Shown: positions 1-9,250, counted from the first letter of the stretch. The stretch is 64,000 bases of DNA from Pseudomonas sp. PB101 (GCF_009764265.1 NZ_RWIR01000018.1:106004-170003); one strand, 5' to 3'. A program made the numbers and translations. The notes: generated by a model not told the origin, from the sequence alone.

Positions 1-2104
1 TGGCCTGTGCCACGCCGCTCAAGGTGATGGTTCCCACATCCGGCTGGCCAGTGACGCTGATGACGGCCTCGCCGAACTGTTCTGCGATGGTGAGATTGGC
101 GAAGGTCAAACCGCTGGTGCTCAGGTCGATCAGGTCTGTCCCATCCTCGAAGTCGGCGATGGTGTCCGTTCCCCAGAGGGCCCCGAACTGGAACCTGTCC
201 GCATCGAGGCCGGGTTCGAACTGCAGGCTGCCGACCATGAAGTCATCCGCCGCGCTGCCTACCAGCCGGTCATCCCCCGTGCCACCGATCATGAAGGCGC
301 CTGCGCTGCCCGATTGCAGTGTGTCGTTGCCTTCATTTCCCTCGAGGGTCGTCTGGAAGGCGAACTCGGCGCTGCTGCCGATCACCAGGTCATTGCCGGC
401 ACCGCCGAAGGCACTGCCGAAATCCTCGATGGTGAGCGTGTCGTTACCCTCGCCGCCGAACAGATTGTCCAGGCCCGTGCCGCTGAGCAGCACGTCGTCA
501 CCCGTACCGCCATCGAGCAGGTCCTCCCCTGCCTGGCCGAACAACTGGTCGTTGCCGCCGAGGCCGAAGATCTTGTCGTCGCCATCAGTGCCGACGATGA
601 TGTCGTTGCCGTCGGTGCCCGCCGTGACGAATTCGGTATTGTTACCGAAGTCGCCCACCGTGAAGTTCTTGACGCCGAGGAACTTCACCGTGAAGTCGGT
701 GCTGTCGAGCCGGCCGTTGTCATCCTCGTCCGCGATCAGCCAGGTGTTGCCCTGGCGGACCGTGTAGAGCAGATCGGTGATGCCGTTGCCGCCGCCGACC
801 AGTACCGCGCCCAACTGTGGATTGAGCGTGACCTGGCCACGAAATACGAACTCATCGAACAGCTCGAGCGTATCGCCCCCGGCCACGCCTGCGCCCTGGA
901 AGTCCTGGACGGTATCGAAGGTCGCGAAAGGTGTGTTCGGGTTGAACGAGCCAAGGAAGAACTCGAACTCGTCATTGCCGGCCCCGCCATTCAATTGGTC
1001 CGCCCCGGCGTCGCCTTCGAGCGTGTCGTCACCATTGCCGCCGAACAACTGGTCGTTACCGGCATCGCCAAACAGTTCGTCGTCGCCGTCCTCGCCAAAC
1101 ATCTGGTCGTTGCCGTCTTCACCGAACAGGTCATCGTTACCGATGCCGCCGAACAACTGGTCGTTGCCGGCATCGCCGTCCAGCGTGTCGTTGCCTGCAC
1201 CGCCACTCACTATGTCATTGCCGTTGCCGCCGGCAAGCAGCGAGTCATTACCGGCACCACCGTCAATGATGTCGGCGCCGTCGTTGCCCGTGATGCTATC
1301 GCGGTCGTCGCCACCGTTGAGGATGTCATTGCCCAGCCCACCGGTAAGCAGATCGTTGCCCGCGCCACCGTTCAGGATGTCGTTGCCGGCGCCGCCGTCG
1401 ACGATGTCATTGCCGTTGCCAGCGTTAATCACATCGTTGCCACCGAGCGCGAAGATCCTGTCGACCTCTGCGGTGCCGTTGATCACGTCATTGCCTTCGG
1501 TGCCACGCACGACAAAGGTCGTGGTGCCGAAATCGGCTTTTACGAGGTTGTGCCGGCCCGTCAGTTGTACAGAGAAGTCCGTAGCGTCAAACACGCCGTT
1601 GTCATTGGAGTCCGCGAATAGTAGCGTGCTGGCGGCACCTGCGACATAGAAGACCTCGGTGAAGCCATTGCCGCCGAAACCGAGCGAAGCACCCAGCGTC
1701 GGCACCGTGGTGCGAGCCCCCTCGAAAACCATCCGGTTGCTCGCGGTGAGAAGCAGGTTGTCACCTCCGGCAACGCCGGCACCCTGGAAGTCGGTCACCG
1801 TGTCGCGGGCCAGGGACGTGGAGTCCGCGCCATTGCCGATAAACCAGTTGAAAGAATCGTTGTCAGCCCCCCCGGTCAGGGTATCGGCACCGACATTGCC
1901 CGTGAGGCTGTCGAGTCCGGCGCCACCGCGAAGCAGATCGTTGCCGTCGCCACCGGAAAGTTCATCGTTGCCATCGCCACCCTCTACTGTGTCGTTGCCT
2001 CCGTCACCCAGGATAAAGTCGTCGCCGCCGAGACCGAAGATCTGATCAGCCTCCGGGTTGCCGAATATGAAGTCGCCTTGTTCAGTCCCATTGATAACAG
2101 CCAT
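1..2104 (-). CDS. RTX (hemolysin-type Ca2+-binding repeat) protein, C-terminus beyond window
   Basis: The frame stays open from the ATG at 2104 to the window edge (701 codons), so the C-terminus is missing. The product begins MAVINGTEQGDFIFGN and is built of many GGxGxDxLx nonapeptides (GGAGNDILN, GGNGDDTLE), the Ca2+-binding beta-roll of type I-secreted proteins. Two non-RTX modules of about 115 residues interrupt the roll (near residues 75-190 and 375-480). Both contain DFQGAGVAGGD and end in a DxDxDG-type loop. There is no N-terminal signal peptide, as expected for export through a C-terminal signal. GGAGGG lies 7 bases before the ATG. No catalytic motif is visible and no ABC/HlyD/TolC exporter lies in the window. 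An adhesin or surface protein is as likely as an enzyme. Confidence 0.9.
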   Translation of the reverse strand, partial: MAVINGTEQGDFIFGNPEADQIFGLGGDDFILGDGGNDTVEGGDGNDELSGGDGNDLLRGGAGLDSLTGNVGADTLTGGADNDSFNWFIGNGADSTSLARDTVTDFQGAGVAGGDNLLLTASNRMVFEGARTTVPTLGASLGFGGNGFTEVFYVAGAASTLLFADSNDNGVFDATDFSVQLTGRHNLVKADFGTTTFVVRGTEGNDVINGTAEVDRIFALGGNDVINAGNGNDIVDGGAGNDILNGGAGNDLLTGGLGNDILNGGDDRDSITGNDGADIIDGGAGNDSLLAGGNGNDIVSGGAGNDTLDGDAGNDQLFGGIGNDDLFGEDGNDQMFGEDGDDELFGDAGNDQLFGGNGDDTLEGDAGADQLNGGAGNDEFEFFLGSFNPNTPFATFDTVQDFQGAGVAGGDTLELFDEFVFRGQVTLNPQLGAVLVGGGNGITDLLYTVRQGNTWLIADEDDNGRLDSTDFTVKFLGVKNFTVGDFGNNTEFVTAGTDGNDIIVGTDGDDKIFGLGGNDQLFGQAGEDLLDGGTGDDVLLSGTGLDNLFGGEGNDTLTIEDFGSAFGGAGNDLVIGSSAEFAFQTTLEGNEGNDTLQSGSAGAFMIGGTGDDRLVGSAADDFMVGSLQFEPGLDADRFQFGALWGTDTIADFEDGTDLIDLSTSGLTFANLTIAEQFGEAVISVTGQPDVGTITLSGVAQA

Positions 2105-2737
2105 GGTACTACCCTCCATTAAAGGAAATGGTAAGCGTTAACTGCGTTACAGCGGGTTGAGGCAAGTTAGACAAACCCGAGGGGGCACAAGTGCGCCATT
2201 TTGGCTCACCGTTTATCGTGAATGCAGGCGCGTGTTCTGGCGTCTTTTTCACCCCTGGAAGGCGGCAACATGGCTAGCTCCTGAGCTCCAGGGCCGGAGG
2301 TTCAGAAAAGCCGCCATCTCCCGGCGCCCCGAGGAAACATTCGGAAACAGTTAAGACTTCCCTTGTAGGAGCCAGCCTGCTGGCGATGGTCGTTAACGAT
2401 AACGCGCGTAACCTGGATAAACGCGGCGCACTTGAGTCCATCGCCGGCAAGCCGGCTCCTACAGGTGGGCGTGAACCGGATAAAACCGGCGCACTTGGGT
2501 TCATCGCCGGCAGGTATTGCGTTATCTGTGTCCTGGCGAACGAACACGGCCATCACGCAGTGGTCATAACAGGTGATGGCATCGCAAATGACAGGTTGGT
2601 CGCCAACCCACTTCATTCAGGAGCGCTGCTTGCAATTCACACATTTCAGGGTGCGACGGATAACCTCAGCGGGTTCGGTTCCTGCCTGACGCAGGTGCTT
2701 GCTGCTCTCGTCCAATGCTCCCTCAGCGGAGTACCAA
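2105..2737. other. intergenic region with REP doublet, no convincing gene
   Basis: This divergent region separates the RTX gene from the Ysc84-like gene and must hold both promoters. Apart from the REP doublet and a truncated REP arm near 2500-2512 I see no supported gene; the open frames here continue REP sequence or shadow the next gene. No clear sigma-70 hexamers were recognised. Confidence 0.5.
2364..2463. repeat. inverted REP doublet
   Basis: A left arm TGTAGGAGCCAGCCTGCTGG faces its imperfect inverse (CATCGCCGGCAAGCCGGCTC and following CTACA) about 50 bases on. This is the usual paired REP arrangement of Pseudomonas. A third, truncated arm CATCGCCGGCAGG follows at about 2500. The internal spacer (GTTAACGATAACGCG, then GGATAAACGCGG) recurs inverted in the element at 43707. 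Confidence 0.85.
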
Positions 2738-3298
2738 ATGACTCGATCAATACGCTTGTTCCTCTCGTTCTTCCTCGCGACCGCAGCATTGGCATCGGCC
2801 GGTTTACTGAACAATGCAGCAGCGGCCACCGCCGAGGATCTCAACGCCGATGCTCGACAAGCCTTGCAATCGCTGTACAAGACCAATCCTTTTTCCGAAA
2901 CCATCTCGCACGAAGCCAAGGCGGTGCTGGTGTTCCCGAAAATCATCAAGGCGGGTCTCGTGTTCGGTGGCAGCTACGGTGAAGGCGTCCTGATGAAAGG
3001 CAGCAAAGTCGAGAACTACTACAACTCCGTCAGCGGTTCCTGGGGGCTGCAGGCCGGCGCCCAGTCGTACGGCTATGTGGTTTTCCTGATGACCGATAAA
3101 GCCGTGAAATACGTGGCCGAAACCAAGGGCTGGGAAATCGGTGTGGGGCCAACGGTCGTCGTGGTTGACGAAGGGGTTGCGAAGAACCTGTCCAGCTCGA
3201 CGCTGAAAGATGACGCCTACGCGTTCATCTTCGACCAGCAAGGGCTGATGGCGGGTGTCAGTATCGAGGGAACGAAGATTTCCCTGATCAAGCGCTGA
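2738..3298 (+). CDS. secreted Ysc84/SYLF-domain lipid-binding protein
   Basis: The product has 186 residues. An N-terminal signal peptide (MTRSIRLFLSFFLATAALA, cleavage near AAAATA) leads into a SYLF/Ysc84 domain: ARQALQSLY, AVLVFPKIIKAGLVFGG, GEGVLMK, YYNSVSGSWGLQAGAQSYGY and FIFDQQGLMAGVSIEGTKIS at the C-terminus. SYLF domains bind lipids and phosphoinositides in eukaryotes; bacterial secreted versions have no settled role. The start at 2738 is chosen because the signal peptide begins there; an upstream in-frame start at 2699 would only add a poor leader. It appears monocistronic. Confidence 0.85.
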   Translation: MTRSIRLFLSFFLATAALASAGLLNNAAAATAEDLNADARQALQSLYKTNPFSETISHEAKAVLVFPKIIKAGLVFGGSYGEGVLMKGSKVENYYNSVSGSWGLQAGAQSYGYVVFLMTDKAVKYVAETKGWEIGVGPTVVVVDEGVAKNLSSSTLKDDAYAFIFDQQGLMAGVSIEGTKISLIKR

Positions 3299-3491
3299 AG
3301 TCCGTCGTTTGATTGGCCATCGGGAGCGTGATGACGACTTGGCCGTTTAGGCTAGGCTGTCATCACTCCCGGCACGCAAATGTACCTGGTGATTGCGGCA
3401 CAGGCCTGTATCGACCGTTCATTGATACAGGTCCATATATTGAATGTGCGAATCCTGATAATGATTTTTCAGTTTTCCAGGTAGGCCTTAA

Positions 3492-4706
3492 ATGACTTCA
3501 CAGCTCTTCCAGGTTCACGGCCTCGTGAGCTTCACCCTCGCCATCCTCCTGCTTTTCCTCGGCAAGACCCTCGTCCAGCACAACACCTTTCTGCGTCAAT
3601 ACTGTATTCCCGAATCGGTCGTTGGCGGCTTCGTCTGTGCGGCCGTGACGTCCTTGCTCTACTTCGGCCTGAATATCCAGATCGAATTCGATCTACAGGT
3701 ACGCGACACCCTGCTGCTGTATTTCTTCGCCGGCATCGGCTTGAAATCGGACATGCGCCAACTGCTCAAGGGTGGCCGCCCGCTGCTGATCCTGCTGGTG
3801 CTCGCCGCTGTGTTCATTCTCCTGCAGAACTCGCTGGGCATGGGTGTGGCCCAGGCGTTTGGACTCGATCCCAAGGCCGGCTTGATGGTGGGCTCCATTT
3901 CCCTCACCGGCGGAGTGGGCACCACCCTGGCCTGGGCACCGCTTTTCGTCGATAAGCTGGGCATCGGCAACGCGCACGAACTGGGCATCGCCAGCAACAC
4001 CGTCGGCCTGATTGCCGCCTGCGTCATCGGCGGCCCGATCGCCAACCGGCTGATACGGCGCTATCAACTGACGCCGTCCCGGGATGCGGAACTGGAGGTC
4101 GGCATTCTCGAGCAACAACCGGGCAAGGCACTGGATTACTACGATGTGCTCTGGGCGTGGATGTGGCTCAACCTGACCCTGATGCTCGGTTATGGGCTGA
4201 ATCTGCTGCTGGTCGATGCCGGCGTCACCCTGCCCAAGTTTGTCAGCTGCCTGTTCGCGGGTATCGTCATTCACCACCTGGTACTGGCGTTTGTGGGCGA
4301 TCAACGCCTGAAAAGCTGGAGCGGCGCCAGCCTGGGTCTGTCGCTGATCTCCGACATCTGCCTGGGCATGTTCCTGACCATGGCCCTGATGGGGCTTCAG
4401 CTATGGCAACTGAGCGGCGCCTTGATGTTCATCCTGTGCGCATTGACCCTGCAGATCCTGCTGACGGTCCTCTATACGTACTTTGTGGTGTTCCGCTGCA
4501 TGGGGCGCGATTACGAAGCCAGCGTGATTGCGTCTGGATTCGGCGGGATCGCCCTCGGCTCCACCGCGACGGCCATCGTCAACATGTCGACCGTGACGCA
4601 AAAGTACGGCGCGGCGCACCAGGCCTTCCTGATCGTGCCACTGGTCTGTGGCTTTTTCATTGACCTGGTCAATGCCGTGATCATCAGTATGTTCAGTGGT
4701 TTGTAA
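3492..4706 (+). CDS. gltS: sodium/glutamate symporter GltS
   Basis: This is a 404-residue, very hydrophobic inner-membrane protein with about ten membrane segments. The family hallmarks are GLMVGSISLTGGVGTTLAW near residue 135 and ASNTVGLIAACVIGGPIA near 165 in the first half, and GFGGIALGSTATAIVNMS near 350 in the second half. These are the two re-entrant glycine-rich repeats of the ESS family. GltS imports glutamate with Na+. The length matches the family norm of about 400. A LysR gene follows 58 bp downstream in the same direction, but no operon can be proved. No strong ribosome-binding site stands out before the ATG. Confidence 0.95.
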   Translation: MTSQLFQVHGLVSFTLAILLLFLGKTLVQHNTFLRQYCIPESVVGGFVCAAVTSLLYFGLNIQIEFDLQVRDTLLLYFFAGIGLKSDMRQLLKGGRPLLILLVLAAVFILLQNSLGMGVAQAFGLDPKAGLMVGSISLTGGVGTTLAWAPLFVDKLGIGNAHELGIASNTVGLIAACVIGGPIANRLIRRYQLTPSRDAELEVGILEQQPGKALDYYDVLWAWMWLNLTLMLGYGLNLLLVDAGVTLPKFVSCLFAGIVIHHLVLAFVGDQRLKSWSGASLGLSLISDICLGMFLTMALMGLQLWQLSGALMFILCALTLQILLTVLYTYFVVFRCMGRDYEASVIASGFGGIALGSTATAIVNMSTVTQKYGAAHQAFLIVPLVCGFFIDLVNAVIISMFSGL

Positions 4707-4764
4707 CGCTACGATGGGTCACAGGAATGGCATAATCGCACCGGCTCATAACAGGTGCGTATAA

Positions 4765-5658
4765 ATGACCGTCGAAAGCTACGATCAACTGGCGATCTTC
4801 TCCGCCGTGGCTCAGGAACGCAGCTTCACCCGTGCCGCCGCCAGGCTGGGCATGTCGCAGCCGGCCTTGAGCCGGGCCATGCGCCAGCTCGAGGATCGGC
4901 TGGGCGTCAGGTTGCTGGCTCGCACCACACGCAGCGTTTCACCGACGCAAGCCGGTGAGCATCTGCTGCGAGTGATCGCCCCCAGATTCGAAGAAATCGA
5001 CAGCGAACTGGCCTTGCTCAGCGAATTCCGCGACAAGCCCGCAGGCAAACTGCGGATCACCGCCGGCGAGCATTCGGCGATCACCGTTCTGCACCCCGTG
5101 CTCGCAAAATTGCTGCCGGACAATCCCGATCTCAACATCGAAATCATCGTCGACTACGGCTTGACCGATATCGTCGCGGAAGGCTTCGACGCCGGCGTTC
5201 GATTGGGTGAGCAGGTCGCCAAGGACATGATCGCGATGCGCATCGGCCCTGACATGCGCATGGCGGTGGTCGGCTCTGCGGCGTATTTCGCCCGCTATCC
5301 AAAACCGCTTGTCCCGATGGATCTGATGCAGCACAACTGCATCACCCTGCGCATGCCGACCTACGGAGGGCTGTATCTGTGGGAATTCGAGAAGAACGGC
5401 CAGGAACTGAAAGTCCGCGTCGAAGGCCAACTGGTGTTCAACAACATTGCCATGCGCCTGGAAGCCGCCCTTCAGGGGTTGGGCCTGGCCTATATGCCGC
5501 AGGACCTGGTGCAGGAGCATGTCGCGCAGGGCCGGTTGATCCACGTGCTCGCGGACTGGTGCGAGCCGTTCTCCGGCTACCACCTCTATTACCCGAGCCG
5601 GCGCCAGAGCTCGCCGGCCTTTACCTTGCTGCGCGAAGCCCTGCGCTATTCGGGCTGA
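4765..5658 (+). CDS. LysR-family transcriptional regulator
   Basis: The product has 297 residues. The N-terminal winged helix-turn-helix is plain: residues 8-60 with FSAVAQERSFTRAAARLGMS, QPALSRAMRQLEDRLGVRLL and ARTTRSVSPTQAGE. A LysR-type ligand-binding domain follows (GKLRITAGEHS, VRLGEQVAKDMIA, MPQDLVQEHVAQGRLIHVL). The last 13 bases overlap the end of the convergent cupin/CMD gene. Close relatives of this arrangement regulate nearby oxidoreductase or hydrolase genes, so the three exported enzymes at 5646-9042 are the likely targets. That link is inference, since the genes are convergent rather than divergent. Confidence 0.93.
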   Translation: MTVESYDQLAIFSAVAQERSFTRAAARLGMSQPALSRAMRQLEDRLGVRLLARTTRSVSPTQAGEHLLRVIAPRFEEIDSELALLSEFRDKPAGKLRITAGEHSAITVLHPVLAKLLPDNPDLNIEIIVDYGLTDIVAEGFDAGVRLGEQVAKDMIAMRIGPDMRMAVVGSAAYFARYPKPLVPMDLMQHNCITLRMPTYGGLYLWEFEKNGQELKVRVEGQLVFNNIAMRLEAALQGLGLAYMPQDLVQEHVAQGRLIHVLADWCEPFSGYHLYYPSRRQSSPAFTLLREALRYSG

Positions 5659-6812
5659 TTGGCCAGGGTGGTGTCGAGCGCCTCGGCGGCGCGTTTCGCC
5701 GCATCGGCATCGCCCTGATCGGCCAATAGCCGGGTCAGTTGACGCAATTGCGCGACACTCAGCCCTACCCGCAGGCTGGCGGCCATGTGCGAGCGCAGTT
5801 GGGACTCCACGCCCGGCGTAGCAGCCAGCGCTGCGACTGTCGCCAGCTCCCGGCTTTGCCAGTCGAGGTTGTCGCGCTCGAAAATGTCACCGAACAAATG
5901 CGCTTGCAGGTACTGGTTGATCACAGGGACGAAGTCGAACAGCGGCCCCTGCACCGGCGCCCCGGCAATGCGCGTCTGGTTGGCCTTGCCCCGCGCCAGC
6001 AGCTCATCGCCGACGGGAATGACGCGACCAGGCTCACGCCCCGGCTCGTCCTCAACGCCGCGCAGTTTTCGCGCCTCCAGCACTTTCATCAACTCGCCAA
6101 GGGCATTGAGGCTGCGTGGAAAGCCGCTGTAGGCGTAGAGCTGCACCAGGATTTCCTTGGCCTCGCTGACCGTCAGCCCGGCATCCAGGCCTTGGTTCAG
6201 AGCGACGTTGAGCCGCGCAATATTGCTCGAGGCCATGGCGGCGGCAATCAACGGGATGGCCTGCTGCTTGGCCGACAATGTCTGCGAGGCAGGCGGCACC
6301 ACCGTCTGCGGCACCACCGGACGTTGGGCGTCGTACTGGGCATCGGTGACTTTCTCCAGCCACTGCACGCTTTTGCCCTCAACCGAACCGGTCACGGCCA
6401 GGTGCGTCATGCTGCTCGCCGGAGCGGCCCCGTGCCAATGCTTGACGCCCGGCGGGCAGACAATCACATCGCCCGGATGGATTTCCTGCACGGGCTTGCC
6501 CCACTCCTGCGTCAGGCCGACGCCGGACGTCACCACCAGGCGCTGACCGGCGGGATGGGTATGCCAGGCCGAACGTGCACCCGCTTCGAAGGTGACGTAG
6601 GCGCCGGAGGCATTGTTCTCGCCGGTGGCCGGAAACAATGGATCGACCCGTACCCGCCCGGTGAAATAGTCCCCGGGCCCTGCGACCGAAGCCTGGCTGC
6701 CAGCACGGTTGATCTGCTGGGCGGCCCTGGGCTCACTGATACTGCCTGCATCGGCGGCACCGGCGAAGGGAGCCGCGGCGCACACCGCGATGCCAAAAAG
6801 CGTGTTTTTCAT
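5646..6812 (-). CDS. exported cupin / carboxymuconolactone decarboxylase fusion
   Basis: The product has 388 residues with a signal peptide (MKNTLFGIAVCAAAPFAGA). Residues about 55-155 form a cupin: ARSAWHTHPAGQRLVV gives metal-ligand histidines and PGVKHWHGA the second histidine motif. Residues about 180-385 carry two CMD/AhpD-like segments (LTVSEAKEILVQLYAYSGFPRSLNAL and QSRELATVAALAATPG). No CxxC is present, so it is not an AhpD-type peroxidase. It ends the minus-strand operon, 18 bp after the DLH-like gene, and overlaps the LysR gene by 13 bp. CMD domains in the protocatechuate pathway are cytosolic, so a periplasmic version suggests a different chemistry. The substrate is unknown. Confidence 0.85.
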   Translation of the reverse strand: MKNTLFGIAVCAAAPFAGAADAGSISEPRAAQQINRAGSQASVAGPGDYFTGRVRVDPLFPATGENNASGAYVTFEAGARSAWHTHPAGQRLVVTSGVGLTQEWGKPVQEIHPGDVIVCPPGVKHWHGAAPASSMTHLAVTGSVEGKSVQWLEKVTDAQYDAQRPVVPQTVVPPASQTLSAKQQAIPLIAAAMASSNIARLNVALNQGLDAGLTVSEAKEILVQLYAYSGFPRSLNALGELMKVLEARKLRGVEDEPGREPGRVIPVGDELLARGKANQTRIAGAPVQGPLFDFVPVINQYLQAHLFGDIFERDNLDWQSRELATVAALAATPGVESQLRSHMAASLRVGLSVAQLRQLTRLLADQGDADAAKRAAEALDTTLANQPE

Positions 6813-6830
6813 ATTGGCGAATCCTTCAAG

Positions 6831-7886
6831 TCACAGCGTTCTGGCATAGAACGCATTCAATTGGCCGATGGCGACGTCCACATACTCAGGCACCCAATAG
6901 GTTTCGATATGGGTCGCGCCATCGATGGTGAACAGTTTCTTGTCCCGGGTTCCGGTGGCCTTGGCGAACGCCTGCTCCGACATGTACAGGCTGTCGGCCT
7001 TGCTGCCGGCGATCATCAGCAACGGCTTGTCGATCAGTTCGATCTGGTCCGTGGCATCGAAACTCATCAGGTCCAGAAGACTGCTCTGGGTATAACGGAA
7101 GGTCGAATTCGGGTGTGCGTGGGTCTTGCCGTAATACTCGAACCCCTGCCGATACAGATCGAACGGCAGCCTGGCAATCTGCTCATCGGTCAGTTTGGCG
7201 TCGCCGACATAGCGCACCTCCCCGCCCGCCGCTTCCTGAGCGCGGGCAGCTGAAGCCTGTTGCAAACGCTCCTGGATCGTCGCCACTTGCGAGTCCTGGT
7301 ACCCATTGCGGCGCACCAGCCCGGAGTTGAACATGCTCAGGGTCGCGATCGACTGGAAGCGCTTGTCGGTCTGCGCGGCCTTCAACGAATAACCACCGCC
7401 GCCGCAGATGCCGAGCAAGCCCAGGCGCGTGCTGTCGACACCGGGAAAGCTGGCGATGAAGTCCGCCATGCCATGGATGTCCTCGATGCGGTAAGCGGGC
7501 TTGTCGATGTTGCGCGGCTCGCCACCGCTGGCGCCCTGATACGCCGCATCCGCCGTGATGGTGATGTAGCCCTGGTCCGCCAGACGCTGGGCGTACAGTC
7601 CCGCCACTTGTTCCTTCACGCCGCCATTGGGGTGCGCCACGACGACGGCGGGATACTGCTTCGCCGCATCATAATTGGCCGGGGTATAGACGTTGGCGGC
7701 AATGTCCAGACCGTTGAGCTTGTAGCTGACCGGGTGGATGTTGACCTTGCCCGGCTCGTTCTTCACCAACGCACCAGCGTAGGTCAAGGTGTAGGGATTG
7801 TGCTTGTAGTCGGCGGCCTCGACTTCAGCCCCCGACATGCCGATCATGGCGGCCATGAGCGTGGCCTTCAGCGTGGTTCGCATCAT
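6831..7886 (-). CDS. exported dienelactone-hydrolase-like alpha/beta hydrolase with Cys nucleophile
   Basis: The product has 351 residues from MMRTTLKATLMAAMIGMSG, a signal peptide. The alpha/beta hydrolase core shows the oxyanion region VVAHPNGG, the nucleophile elbow LGICGGGGYS near residue 180, acid region LLMIAGSKAD and histidine IDGATHIETYW near 325. The elbow has Cys where lipases have Ser, as in dienelactone hydrolases. AGGAGG lies 6 bases before the ATG at 7886; the next codon (7883) is also ATG. It is the middle gene of the three-gene minus-strand group. A function on lactone or ester products of aromatic breakdown is possible but not shown. Confidence 0.85.
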   Translation of the reverse strand: MMRTTLKATLMAAMIGMSGAEVEAADYKHNPYTLTYAGALVKNEPGKVNIHPVSYKLNGLDIAANVYTPANYDAAKQYPAVVVAHPNGGVKEQVAGLYAQRLADQGYITITADAAYQGASGGEPRNIDKPAYRIEDIHGMADFIASFPGVDSTRLGLLGICGGGGYSLKAAQTDKRFQSIATLSMFNSGLVRRNGYQDSQVATIQERLQQASAARAQEAAGGEVRYVGDAKLTDEQIARLPFDLYRQGFEYYGKTHAHPNSTFRYTQSSLLDLMSFDATDQIELIDKPLLMIAGSKADSLYMSEQAFAKATGTRDKKLFTIDGATHIETYWVPEYVDVAIGQLNAFYARTL

Positions 7887-7947
7887 GTGAATCCTCCTGA
7901 CAATTGCTGTTTCCAAAGGTGTGTGGCAGCGATGGCCATGCGCGCTG

Positions 7948-9042
7948 TCAATCGAGGTTTTTCTCGGTGAGAAACTGCGAAACCAGATCCGCGATCTGCA
8001 CGTTGTTCAGGTCGGAAAAGGGAAAATGGCTGTTGCCCCGGATGCCGATCTCCGGCAAGTGAACGAGCCGCACGTCTCCACCCTGGCGGTTCACGGCGTC
8101 TCGCCACAGCCGGGCCATCTCAAGGCGGGCACGCCAGCTGTCCTGTGCCGGCAATCGAACCGGTTTGTCCGGGATGTTGTCGCCGTAGATGATCAGGATG
8201 GGGATATGCGTCAGCGCCTGGAACTGCGCCTTCGATACGACCTGCGCGATGAGCGTGTCGAACGCGCTGGGAATCGGCGCCGGCGCCTCGCCTTCGGGAA
8301 ACACGAAGCTGCTTCCCGGTTCGAACGCCACGATGCCCCGCACTTTCTGAGTCTTGATCGCCGTCATCCAGCCGGGCCCACCGCCCTGCGAATGAGTGAA
8401 CAGGATGGCCGGCCCGGTTTTTTCCAGCAGCGCGGACACGCCATCGGAGGCCACTTCAATGTCATAAGGGCCGGTGTTGGGTGTCATGGAACGGAAGAAC
8501 TGCTCCAGAGCCTGCGGTCCACGGGGAAACTGGCTGCCCTCGAAGGTCTCGGGCCACAGGCCGATACGGAACTGGTTGAACCACAGTTGCTCGTCCGGCA
8601 CTGGCTTGATCGTCGTTTCCACCAGGCTGCGCCCGGCATCGCCACGGCGCGGCTGGTCGATCAGGTAAGTGGAGAAACCGCGTCGCAGGAAGATGTTCTG
8701 GAAACCCTCCCGGCCATCGGCCGTGGTTTCCCAGGACTTCGCGGATTGCCCCGCGCCATGCCACATGACGATGGGCAACGGGTGAGCGTCGACCGGTACC
8801 TGATAGAACGCATACACATGGTCGCCATGGTAGGTCTGGCCATCAGGCATCATCGGTTTGTAAGGATCAAAACTCCCTGGCCGGGTGATCATTCCCCCGC
8901 CGGCGATCAGGCTTCCCTGATCCTTGATCATCAGCGGGCTGCGCTCCTCGGCGTCCACCAGTGCACCGCCAGTCAGGGTGACACAGAGCGTACCCGCCTT
9001 GATTGCAGCGTGCGCGTAGTTGCGGATGGAATCGCGGGTCAT
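7948..9042 (-). CDS. alpha/beta hydrolase, probably exported
   Basis: The product has 364 residues from MTRDSIRNYAHAAIKAG. The fold markers are MWHGAGQSAKSWETT near residue 93 (oxyanion region), the nucleophile elbow FTHSQGGGPGW near 220 with Ser, ILIIYGDNIPD near 300 with the acid, and GNSHFPFSDLNN near 345 with the histidine. The N-terminal stretch (LCVTLTGGALVDAEERS) resembles a weak signal sequence. Longer upstream starts in frame lack support. It is the first gene of the minus-strand set and is followed 61 bp later by the DLH-like gene. An esterase activity is likely; the substrate is not predictable. Confidence 0.85.
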   Translation of the reverse strand: MTRDSIRNYAHAAIKAGTLCVTLTGGALVDAEERSPLMIKDQGSLIAGGGMITRPGSFDPYKPMMPDGQTYHGDHVYAFYQVPVDAHPLPIVMWHGAGQSAKSWETTADGREGFQNIFLRRGFSTYLIDQPRRGDAGRSLVETTIKPVPDEQLWFNQFRIGLWPETFEGSQFPRGPQALEQFFRSMTPNTGPYDIEVASDGVSALLEKTGPAILFTHSQGGGPGWMTAIKTQKVRGIVAFEPGSSFVFPEGEAPAPIPSAFDTLIAQVVSKAQFQALTHIPILIIYGDNIPDKPVRLPAQDSWRARLEMARLWRDAVNRQGGDVRLVHLPEIGIRGNSHFPFSDLNNVQIADLVSQFLTEKNLD

Positions 9043-9250
9043 GAGTGGCTCTCGACTTGTTATCGCAGAGTTGCAACTTACCGCCCGGTTATTAATTAAT
9101 GAATAGACCCAATCGAATAGAACTAATACCAAAAACACATAACTATCTTGATTGCAGCAACACCCCCCCCCGAGGTGGCTGATGTCCTCAATCGGGCCTA
9201 ATCTGAACAGGCAGGACCTTGAGCACGCCTCTCGATACAGGGGAACCCGG

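Noticed and set aside
314..1621. 435-codon plus-strand frame opposite the RTX gene
   Set aside because: It is the shadow of the GC-periodic RTX repeats; the product is a monotonous Val/Ala repeat with no domain, while the minus frame gives clear GGxGxD repeats.
2386..2982. 198-codon plus-strand frame before the Ysc84 gene
   Set aside because: It starts in the REP doublet and overlaps the Ysc84-like gene in another frame; no sensible protein features.
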